From Thermoplasmata archaeon (GTDB taxonomy: Archaea; Thermoplasmatota; DAOVMN01), in NCBI GenBank assembly GCA_030630685.1, contig DAOVMN010000135.1, positions 1-6,343 on the forward strand: a stretch of 6,343 nucleotides of DNA, read 5' to 3'. Numbering within the stretch: the stretch's first letter is position 1; each line of letters starts with the position of its first letter. Of the stretch, positions 1 through 5,578 are shown one piece after another. A program made the position numbers and the translations under genes. The notes under the pieces are model-generated. The model saw only the letters and a program-made list of their open reading frames with translations, had not been told where the DNA came from and did not search any database.

Positions 1-28
1 TAGCTGCTTTATCTTTTTCTGATATCAT
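1..28 (-). CDS. Start of a gene cut by the left window edge
   Basis: An ATG on the minus strand at 26-28 opens a frame reading MISEKDKAA before the window ends. A GGAGG at 40-44 lies 11 bases upstream, a rather long but plausible Shine-Dalgarno spacing. The gene would be the next one downstream of the HicB-like gene on the same strand. Openings of this kind are common in small archaeal nucleotidyltransferase (MNT) proteins, but nine residues cannot establish a family, and it does not look like the start of a HicA toxin. Both the gene and its reading frame are tentative. Confidence 0.35.
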
Positions 29-122
29 TTATCTTCTTTCCTCCATTATAGTATTTTTGGATTCCGTATAACGGTTGGTGGGTATGCAAAGAATCTTGAC
101 TGTTTTATCTCCGGAGGCCTTC

Positions 123-335
123 CTAAGTCTTGGCACTAACACCCACCTCGAAGGTCGTCATAAGGGTTTTTCTCTCTTCTTTCAACGGAAACTCCTCAAG
201 ATAAAGCTCGGTAGCCTCTCGGAGGTTGTCTATGGCTTTTTGTATGGCTTTCCCCTGGCTGACTGTGCCCACTTCAGGGCATTCGGCTACATACATATCC
301 TCTTCGTTATAGAGGATTGCTGTAAAGTTTCTCAT
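123..335 (-). CDS. HicB-like antitoxin-fold protein (UPF0150 type), 70 residues
   Basis: This small protein has the HicB-like partial RNase H fold pattern. It has an N-terminal strand (MRNFTAILYNEEDMYVAECPE), a VSQGKA turn at residues 25-30, and a helix AIDNLREATELYLEE at about 34-48. That is the usual order of strand, C/V-S-Q-G turn, then helix ending in ELYLEE. HicB proteins normally neutralise the HicA mRNA interferase, and many short archaeal members are orphans. No HicA (short dsRBD-like toxin) is visible on either side, although the gene downstream is cut off at position 28. The ATG at 333-335 was chosen because the domain begins exactly there. The frame stays open upstream for 98 more residues with no recognisable domain. 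A CTATATAG box at 365-372 would place transcription start about eight bases before this ATG. An alternative ATG at 573-575 has a better ribosome site and would give 150 residues. I am confident of the family and less so of the start and of any toxin-antitoxin role. Confidence 0.8.
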   Translation of the reverse strand: MRNFTAILYNEEDMYVAECPEVGTVSQGKAIQKAIDNLREATELYLEEFPLKEERKTLMTTFEVGVSAKT

Positions 336-364
336 TTTATCACACCCTTGGCAATGCGTTTCTA

Positions 365-372
365 CTATATAG
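365..372 (-). promoter_or_regulatory. Candidate TATA box for the HicB-like gene
   Basis: CTATATAG on the minus strand is centred about 33 bases upstream of the ATG at 333-335. With the usual archaeal spacing of about 25 bases, transcription would start near 343 and leave a leader of about eight bases. The box lies inside the longer open frame, so the short start and the long start would use different transcripts. Confidence 0.4.
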
Positions 373-425
373 CGTTTGATTAGACCCAAGCCGAATTTCA
401 TATGACGGTTCTGGTATATCTGAAG

Positions 426-508
426 CTTTGCGGAACGAAGTGGAGCATGTTCTGAAGGTGAACCGAAGGTTCGCCAAATTTCCCCCAGGGATTTTGCCGA
501 AGGCAAAA
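426..508. repeat. Cluster of three small hairpins, two with C(GAA)G loops
   Basis: Three short inverted repeats follow each other at starts spaced 31 and 35 bases. CTTTG/CGAAG is at 426-440 with a CGGAA loop. GGTGAACC/GGTTCGCC is at 457-475 with a GAA loop and one G-T pair. TTTTGCC/GGCAAAA is at 492-508, perfect, with a GAA loop. The loops are given as read on the plus strand. Such clusters suggest a dispersed repeat unit or a structured RNA rather than coding sequence. Confidence 0.55.
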
Positions 509-585
509 GGGCTGATATGCATCCCTTTGAAAGAACCCCTCTATGCAAATCCCTTTTTCCTTGTTTAGATTTCATAATATCTAAG

Positions 586-593
586 TCACCTCC
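586..593 (-). promoter_or_regulatory. Strong Shine-Dalgarno site before an in-frame upstream ATG
   Basis: GGAGGTGA on the minus strand matches the complement of the archaeal 16S 3' end and lies ten bases before the ATG at 573-575. That ATG opens MKSKQGKRDL and stays in frame through the HicB-like gene, giving 150 residues in all. This is the best ribosome site in the intergenic region. It therefore bears on whether the antitoxin-like protein is longer than its domain, or whether a former gene has been interrupted here. Confidence 0.5.
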
Positions 594-685
594 TGCCCCC
601 CTTGGTCTATCCCGCCTTCCCGGAGACAACGATTAGGGCCAAAGAGAGCGAAAGTCTCATTCAAGCCCTTTATCCTCGGACGTTG

Positions 686-692
686 TTATAAA
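686..692 (-). promoter_or_regulatory. Candidate TATA box upstream of the 573-593 start site
   Basis: TTTATAA on the minus strand is preceded by an A-rich stretch (gcaaaat) in the usual BRE position. It would start a transcript near 664, about 90 bases before the ATG at 573-575. It lies 41 bases past the stop of the membrane-protein gene, so the HicB-like gene probably has its own promoter rather than depending on read-through. Confidence 0.4.
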
Positions 693-733
693 GATTTTGC
701 ATCACATTGATACCGAGTTGTACAGCTTTTCAG

Positions 734-3094
734 CTAAATCCTGACATTCGGGATAAGATCGTCCTTCAGCTCGTTCCAGTTCGTGAAATCCCTGGTGTCC
801 GTCGGGTTTGGCGGCTGCGGCAACGGAGGAGGAAGCTCGATATCCACGAGCCTGCCCACCGATACCTGTGCTATCCCCACAGTGATCACGAAGGACTTCT
901 CATCGTCCGCTTTAAAGGCCGTGCAGACGATGCGCATCTCCTTCCCTACGGAAAACCTGGTGGTTCCGTTCTGTGCCGTGCCGTTGTAGATAAAATAAAG
1001 GTAGGTGTAGCCCTGGGCAGTCTTCCGCTCACCCTCGATGGGAGGTTCTTCGAGTGTAACCCTTTCGTCCTCAGAATACTCCTGCAGGTACTTCCTCATC
1101 TCATCGAGCATGTCCTCCCTCTCAGGCATCACCGGGAATTTGAGGGTTACCACCGAAAGAAAGGCAGGGTATCCATCACCATCCTCGGCATTATCCTCAT
1201 AGATGCGGATGGAGAGGCCGAACATGCCCATCAATCCCACCATATCCTCGTCATGTTCCGGGAGATGTCTCCAGTTGTTTCCAGCCCTTGCATCAAGGTA
1301 TTCTTCCGGAACCTCGGCCCTCGTAAGCCCGAAATAAGGTAGTGAGGCAGCCATGAGTATCAGGATAATGATAAACGAGATTGCAGGTGTGAGCTTTGCC
1401 CTGTGCTCTCTGAACAAGCGTTTCATGGGCGGCACATCTTGTGCGGGCTCATACCCGGATTTATCCTCGTAATCGATGCCTTTGAATATCGAATCAAAGG
1501 TGAACCTTCCGGCCAGGATCAGGATCCCGCCGATCACGCCTGGAATGAAGGCAAGGGTGAGAAGGTCCTCGGAAATGGCCCAGAGGATCCCGGCAGAGAC
1601 TATTATGTATCCAAGGATAATGAGGGCCTCGGAAAAGCTTAGTTTCATAAAACCCAGGTCGATCATTCCCTTTTCCTGTTGCTCGAGGTAGAGCTGGTAT
1701 CCCCACGCATTCTTGATTGCACTCCCGATGCGATAGAAGGCAAAGATCATCACCAAGAACACGAAGATTATCATCCCTGAGGTGTCCACATCAAGGATGT
1801 CCATGAGCTTTAACATCGAATAAAAGAAGACCGGGATGATGATACCGGTTGATGCGCTTCTTACTCCTTTTTTCACCTCCTTGAGCCCAGGGGCGGGGGG
1901 GAATTTCTCAAATGGCGCATAGGAGCCCAGTTCCTCCTGTGCATCCCTTTCAGTGATCCTTTTGTGGTAGGTGCTGTCGATCTCTATCATTCGTTTGTCC
2001 ATGAGCTCGATACTATCCTTCTCACGTGTGAGTGTGAATAATAGATTCAGGGCCCTCCCCTGGATCAACTTTCCCCGCTTCATGAGGATACGAACCCCTT
2101 CAAGGATGGTGAATATTATCAATGGCCACCAGAAGAACACGAAAATGAGGCTGATGAACAGGGATTTAAGGCCATTCCTGTCATATTTCTGGTTCTCCAA
2201 TTTCATCCCTTTCAGTGAGAGGAGAGGAATGTAGAGGAACCTTCGTCCGGAGATAAGGCCCTTCCTTTCCCCGAGGTAGATGCCCCGATTCGTGAGGACA
2301 TAGGAATGCGGTCTCCAGTTGTTCACCATCAGGGTATCCCTGTCCAACACCTCTTCCCTGTCTTTCTTCAGGTGTCTGCCGAACCAATACTCCGCAGGAA
2401 CGACCTTGTTCACCCCGGAATCGAAGAGCAGTCCGTTTTGCACCATGCTGAGGTAGACCGGATAAAGGGGGATGCCATTGCGCCATTTGTCGAGAATGGC
2501 AGCAAGGAAAAGGAATAGCGATATCACAATGAGAAGACAGAATCTGCCGCTCCAGATCCTGAAACCAAGATATGAGCCGAAAAAGAGGATGTTCGTTAGG
2601 ATGAATATGGCCATGTAGCGCTCTATTTCTATCCCGGCGAGGTTGAATGTCTTACCCTCCCTTATACCAAGGGTTACCCCACTAACTGGAACGGGACTGG
2701 AAAAGTCTGCTTCGTCCACCTCCCAGACTGCCTCCCCTGATCCACCCTCCGGGCTTTCTTCTGCTTCGGGATTGTCGTCCACAAGAAGCGCCTTTTGGGG
2801 TGCCCTGCCGGATCCGTTGGGTAAGGGAGGAATATCTGGCGAACTCCATGCTGTTTCAGGATGGCCTCGATAATGAAGAAGCAGCACATTCCTAAGGGCG
2901 AATCCTTTGGCAAAGAAGTAGATGCTCAGCAGGCTGGTAAGGAAGCAGATGGCCGCCAGACTGTCCATCACCGGAATGATGGAAAGGAAAAGGACAATGT
3001 ATCCGTACAGGAAATATTTCCTGTGGTTGTAGAAAAGCTTCTCCTTGATCTCTGAGATCTCCCTGAGAACACTATTATTTTCATATGACCTCAT
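734..3094 (-). CDS. Unrecognised membrane protein with about ten helices, 786 residues
   Basis: I do not recognise a named family. Predicted membrane helices lie at about 27-45, 46-62, 160-178, 184-201, 311-333, 416-433, 439-456, 488-506, 510-528 and 570-588. Residues 80-135 form an acidic, Pro/Gly-rich linker. Residues 205-300 include VLTNRGIYLG followed by a basic stretch and YIPLLSLKGMKLE, which resembles a bacterial PH-like (bPH) domain; this is inference. A Y-x-x-Y-L-x5-G motif occurs at 211-221 and again at 466-476, each time just after a helix pair, suggesting an internal duplication. Residues 593-750 form a soluble, strand-rich domain with a proline-rich tail (PPPLPQPPNP); its fold is unknown to me, with a PsbP/DcrB-like fold as a weak guess. 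The ATG at 3092-3094 fits a TATA-like box 26 bases upstream. The gene is divergent from rtcB. It is certainly coding (long frame, regular hydrophobic pattern), but its function is unknown. Confidence 0.9.
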   Translation of the reverse strand: MRSYENNSVLREISEIKEKLFYNHRKYFLYGYIVLFLSIIPVMDSLAAICFLTSLLSIYFFAKGFALRNVLLLHYRGHPETAWSSPDIPPLPNGSGRAPQKALLVDDNPEAEESPEGGSGEAVWEVDEADFSSPVPVSGVTLGIREGKTFNLAGIEIERYMAIFILTNILFFGSYLGFRIWSGRFCLLIVISLFLFLAAILDKWRNGIPLYPVYLSMVQNGLLFDSGVNKVVPAEYWFGRHLKKDREEVLDRDTLMVNNWRPHSYVLTNRGIYLGERKGLISGRRFLYIPLLSLKGMKLENQKYDRNGLKSLFISLIFVFFWWPLIIFTILEGVRILMKRGKLIQGRALNLLFTLTREKDSIELMDKRMIEIDSTYHKRITERDAQEELGSYAPFEKFPPAPGLKEVKKGVRSASTGIIIPVFFYSMLKLMDILDVDTSGMIIFVFLVMIFAFYRIGSAIKNAWGYQLYLEQQEKGMIDLGFMKLSFSEALIILGYIIVSAGILWAISEDLLTLAFIPGVIGGILILAGRFTFDSIFKGIDYEDKSGYEPAQDVPPMKRLFREHRAKLTPAISFIIILILMAASLPYFGLTRAEVPEEYLDARAGNNWRHLPEHDEDMVGLMGMFGLSIRIYEDNAEDGDGYPAFLSVVTLKFPVMPEREDMLDEMRKYLQEYSEDERVTLEEPPIEGERKTAQGYTYLYFIYNGTAQNGTTRFSVGKEMRIVCTAFKADDEKSFVITVGIAQVSVGRLVDIELPPPLPQPPNPTDTRDFTNWNELKDDLIPNVRI

Positions 3095-3115
3095 TGCACG
3101 CTTAAATCTGATGAT

Positions 3116-3124
3116 AAAATAAAA
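3116..3124 (-). promoter_or_regulatory. Promoter of the membrane-protein gene, probably leaderless
   Basis: TTTTATTTT on the minus strand is centred 26 bases upstream of the ATG at 3092-3094, so transcription should begin at or next to the start codon. A perfect AAAAGCTTTT palindrome at 3121-3130 overlaps its upstream edge, where TFB or a regulator would bind. No Shine-Dalgarno sequence precedes the ATG, which agrees with a leaderless mRNA. Confidence 0.6.
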
Positions 3125-3161
3125 GCTTTTCCTGCCCGGTATTTAGTTAGAGGGGTATTTT

Positions 3162-3190
3162 GTTGTCATTGCGGCGACAATACTGACAAC
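3162..3190. repeat. Operator-like cluster of TTGTC/GACAA elements
   Basis: GTTGTCA at 3162-3168 and TGACAAC at 3184-3190 form a perfect 7-bp inverted repeat. A third copy, GACAA at 3176-3180, lies nine bases from the GACAA at 3185-3189 and also pairs with TTGTC at 3163-3167. The cluster sits between the two divergent promoters, 36 bases upstream of the plus-strand TATA box. That is a natural place for a regulator acting on one or both genes. Confidence 0.45.
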
Positions 3191-3225
3191 GTTTAACACC
3201 ATTGTAAAAACATATCTCCAATCTA

Positions 3226-3233
3226 TTTATATA
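3226..3233 (+). promoter_or_regulatory. Strong TATA box directed toward rtcB
   Basis: TTTATATA is close to the archaeal consensus and is the best TATA box in the window. Transcription would start near 3255, exactly where the first small hairpin begins and about 258 bases before the probable rtcB start. Either rtcB has an unusually long leader, or this promoter drives a separate short RNA. Confidence 0.6.
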
Positions 3234-3254
3234 CTTTCTAGTGGTTTTTTGAAA

Positions 3255-3313
3255 CGTCGGCGAAGAACCGACACATTTGCTCAGGCGCAAGAGGTAACAG
3301 AACAACTTTTTTT
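3255..3313 (+). ncRNA. Candidate short RNA or structured leader upstream of rtcB
   Basis: From the start site predicted by the TATA box, the transcript would contain GTCGG/CCGAC (3256-3272, 7-base loop) and TTGC/GCAA (3277-3290), then reach a T7 run at 3307-3313. T-runs are typical archaeal termination signals. A third hairpin, AGGAG/CTCCT, follows at 3316-3330. No known RNA family was recognised: there are no box C/D motifs and no tRNA-like fold. The stems are short, so this rests on the promoter and T-run more than on structure. Confidence 0.25.
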
Positions 3314-3512
3314 ACAGGAGTCGTTCTCCTCATCCTCCATGCCCGCACGCATTAAATCTGTTGCCTCTTGTCGAGCATTCGTAGCTGTTCCCCCAAATTC
3401 CCTGGTTTGTTTTAAACTTTATGTTTTTCTGGGAATGGAAGTTTGGAAAAGCAGTTATTTCGACTGTGCTTTTTGCACAAACTATTTCAATCCCTATGAT
3501 TATCAGGCAACC

Positions 3513-4970
3513 ATGAATGATAACATCAGGGAACTAATCCAGAAGCTTGACGATAACAGATTCCTTATCCCCAAGCACGGGAAGATGCGGGTGGACGGTC
3601 TTGTATATGCTAACGAGGGAATGCTTTCCCATCTATTCAGGGAGAATGCCCTGAAACAGGTTGTCAATGTGGCGACCCTACCCGGCATTCAAGGAAGGTC
3701 CATGGCCATGCCAGACATCCACTGGGGTTACGGCTTTCCCATCGGCGGCGTAGCGGCCACGGACTTCGAAAACGGCGTCATCTCACCCGGGGGCGTGGGG
3801 TTTGACATCAACTGCGGTGTACGCCTCATTCGCACCGACCTCATGATGGATGAGGTAAGGCCGCACATCAAGGAGCTTGTGAACACCCTCTTCGATCTCG
3901 TACCCTCGGGACTGGACTCCAAGGGCCTTAAGCCCGTTTCGATACCCGAGCTTGATCGTGTGCTGGAAAGAGGAGCGGAATGGGTGGTGGAGCAGGGTAT
4001 GGGCTGGGAGTCCGATCTCGGACACATGGAAGAGAACGGAAGGATGAAGGAGGCGGATGCCGGTGTAGTGAGCCATGCTGCCAAGAAACGGGGGCATACA
4101 AGATTGGGGTCCCTGGGAGCAGGGAACCACTTTGTGGAGGTCCAGGTGGTGGACGAGGTCTATGACATCGAGAAGGCCAGGCTATTTGGCATAACTGGCA
4201 AAGGGCAGGTCGTGGTCATGGTACACACGGGTTCCAGAAGCCTTGGTCATCAGGTGTGCTCTGATTTTCTCAAGGTCATGGAACGTGGGGTGCAGCGATA
4301 CGGGATATCCCTTCCGGACAAGCAGCTTGCGTGCGTGCCGGTTCGATCACCCGAGGGGGAAAGATACCTGAAAGGTATGGCCTCGGCAGCGAACTTCGCC
4401 TGGGCGAACAGGCAGACCATCACCCATAGGGTAAGAAAGGGATTCGAGAAGGTGTTCGGCAGGAGTGCTGAGGAGCTTGGGATGGAGCTGGTTTATGACG
4501 TGGCGCACAACATTGCCAAGATCGAGGAACACGTTGTGGATGGCAAGCGGAAGAAGGTGGTGGTACACAGGAAAGGAGCCACACGGGCCTTTGGGCCGGA
4601 TCACTCTAAGGTACCAGCGGATTACCGTTCCGTGGGCCAGCCCGTGCTCATACCCGGGGACATGGGGACATCGAGCTATCTTCTTGTCGGGACAGACATA
4701 GCGATGGAAGAGACCTTTGGCTCGACCTGTCACGGTGCCGGACGGTTGATGTCCAGGCGAGAGGCGGTCCGCAGGTTCATGCAGTTGGATATTGCCCAGA
4801 AGCTTTACCGGGAACGGGGCATCTATATTAAGGCCAAATCCCCGAGGGTGGCGGCAGAGGAGGCCCCGATGGCCTACAAGGATGTCTCGGAGGTGGTGGA
4901 TGTGACCCATGGGGCCGGGATATCCTTGAGGGTTGCCCGGATGAGACCGTTGGGGGTTGTGAAAGGGTGA
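3513..4970 (+). CDS. rtcB: RtcB, GTP-dependent RNA-splicing ligase (3'-phosphate/5'-OH)
   Basis: RtcB joins RNA 2',3'-cyclic phosphate or 3'-phosphate ends to 5'-hydroxyl ends using GTP and Mn2+. In archaea it seals tRNA exons after intron removal and repairs broken RNA. The 485-residue length matches archaeal RtcB, and all key motifs are present. C101 in GVGFDINCGVR, H206 in GAGNHFVEVQ, H238 in VHTGSRSLGHQ and H332 in DVAHNIAK are metal ligands or active-site residues. H407 in GSTCHGAGR is the residue that carries GMP. The C-terminal GVVKG is intact, and there is no intein. The ATG at 3513 was chosen because family similarity begins there (MNDNIRELIQKL, then IPKHGKMRVDG). The frame is open 88 codons further upstream from a TTG, but that part would begin before the predicted transcription start. 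There is no clear Shine-Dalgarno sequence before 3513. No archease gene is adjacent; the neighbours face away (left) or converge (right). Confidence 0.97.
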   Translation: MNDNIRELIQKLDDNRFLIPKHGKMRVDGLVYANEGMLSHLFRENALKQVVNVATLPGIQGRSMAMPDIHWGYGFPIGGVAATDFENGVISPGGVGFDINCGVRLIRTDLMMDEVRPHIKELVNTLFDLVPSGLDSKGLKPVSIPELDRVLERGAEWVVEQGMGWESDLGHMEENGRMKEADAGVVSHAAKKRGHTRLGSLGAGNHFVEVQVVDEVYDIEKARLFGITGKGQVVVMVHTGSRSLGHQVCSDFLKVMERGVQRYGISLPDKQLACVPVRSPEGERYLKGMASAANFAWANRQTITHRVRKGFEKVFGRSAEELGMELVYDVAHNIAKIEEHVVDGKRKKVVVHRKGATRAFGPDHSKVPADYRSVGQPVLIPGDMGTSSYLLVGTDIAMEETFGSTCHGAGRLMSRREAVRRFMQLDIAQKLYRERGIYIKAKSPRVAAEEAPMAYKDVSEVVDVTHGAGISLRVARMRPLGVVKG

Positions 4971-5047
4971 AGGGGTGTGGTGGACGTGGCCCATGATGCA
5001 GGGATTCCAATCCATGATTCCCCACCCATTTAATGTGCCTATATCAC

Positions 5048-5052
5048 TTTTT
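5048..5052 (+). terminator. Possible T-run terminator after rtcB
   Basis: A T5 run within a T/C-rich stretch (cactttttctcc) lies about 80 bases past the rtcB stop, in the gap between the convergent genes. It has no strong hairpin. Archaeal termination often needs only T-runs, so this is plausible but weak. Confidence 0.25.
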
Positions 5053-5080
5053 CTCCATCCATCATCATTCCTATTGTTCC

Positions 5081-5578
5081 CTACAACGTGTCATACAGCT
5101 TCCGTTTCAGATAGATGGCAAAGGCGATCATCCCGATGCCCCCGATTATCTCGAATATCCCCACAGCCGTGAGAACAGCCTTGATCCTGCCGTGGTCGGT
5201 CTCCTCGTTCCCCTCATATAGAATAAGGATGTAGTACACATCGGTGGCAGCGGTGCCGTTGTCATCCGTCACCCGCAGGGTAGCATTGTAGGCCCCTTCC
5301 CTGTGATAGGTGTGCTCTGTGTTCCCGTTCTCTGTGGAGTTCCAGTCGTAGTTCCCGTCCCCCTCGAAATCCCATTCAAAGAATACCAGCTCGCCATCCG
5401 GGTCGTAGGAGCCAGCAGCGGAAAAGAACACCTTCTCCCCGGGCTCCGCCACAGTGATGTTCCCTCCCACCGCGACCGGGGGCTGGTTTTCTCCCGGGAC
5501 ATTCAGGGAAATTACCCCAATGGGCAGGATCAGAAGGGTGAATATCAGGTATGCAGAGAAAAGGTGAAGCGGTCTCAT
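5081..5578 (-). CDS. Secreted, C-terminally membrane-anchored protein with a single PKD domain
   Basis: The 165-residue protein starts with a signal peptide or signal anchor (hydrophobic core at about 8-25). A single PKD (immunoglobulin-like) domain spans about 32-120. Its hallmarks are NQPPVAV at 31-37, GSYDPDG at 56-62, WDFEGDG at 69-75 and HTYHREGAYNATLRVTDDNG at 89-108. A C-terminal helix at about 133-157 is followed by a basic stop-transfer end (KRKLYDTL). The domain would thus stand outside the cell on a short linker. Four N-x-S/T sequons (N40, N80, N98, N107) could be glycosylated. PKD domains usually mediate protein or carbohydrate contacts, so with no catalytic domain this may be a surface adhesion or accessory subunit. 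Its ATG overlaps the upstream regulator's stop (ATGA, 5575-5578), and a purine-rich GGGGGAAGG lies just before it, so translation is probably coupled. The PKD call is firm; the role is unknown. Confidence 0.9.
   Translation of the reverse strand: MRPLHLFSAYLIFTLLILPIGVISLNVPGENQPPVAVGGNITVAEPGEKVFFSAAGSYDPDGELVFFEWDFEGDGNYDWNSTENGNTEHTYHREGAYNATLRVTDDNGTAATDVYYILILYEGNEETDHGRIKAVLTAVGIFEIIGGIGMIAFAIYLKRKLYDTL

Larger units (their letters stand above)
336..733. other. Intergenic region with hairpins, direct repeats and two possible minus-strand promoters
   Basis: About 400 bases separate the membrane-protein stop from the HicB-like start, and no confident gene lies between. The region holds a TTTATAA box (686-692), a GGAGGTGA site (586-593) with an ATG (573-575), and two near-identical direct repeats (tatgcatcccttt at 516-528, tatgcaaatcccttt at 542-556). 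It also holds three hairpins between 426 and 508. The minus-strand frame from 629 to 336 is open and continuous with the HicB-like gene, but its translation is not like any domain I know. Confidence 0.6.
3095..3512. other. Divergent intergenic region between the membrane-protein gene and rtcB
   Basis: About 420 bases are T-rich compared with the flanking genes. In order they hold the membrane-protein promoter (3116-3124), an AAAAGCTTTT palindrome (3121-3130), a TTGTC repeat cluster (3162-3190), a plus-strand TATA box (3226-3233) and a stretch of small hairpins with a T7 run (3256-3330). A further hairpin, TGTGC/GCACA with a T5 loop, is at 3465-3479. The plus-strand frame is open from 3249 into rtcB, but the added residues resemble nothing in RtcB proteins. 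Confidence 0.6.

Noticed and set aside
110..118. CTCCGGAG palindrome after the HicB-like stop, considered as a terminator
   Set aside because: It has no loop and is not followed by a T-run on the minus strand.
426..508. Hairpin cluster considered as a CRISPR array
   Set aside because: The units are not identical repeats of 24-37 bases separated by unique spacers, and no cas gene is present.
707..1342. Plus-strand 211-residue open frame
   Set aside because: It lies entirely opposite the 786-residue membrane-protein gene or just past its end and has no recognisable domain; it is an antisense shadow.
4347..5015. Minus-strand 222-residue open frame opposite rtcB
   Set aside because: Its His/Pro/Gly-rich composition is typical of the antisense of a GC-rich gene, and the sense strand encodes the conserved RtcB active site.
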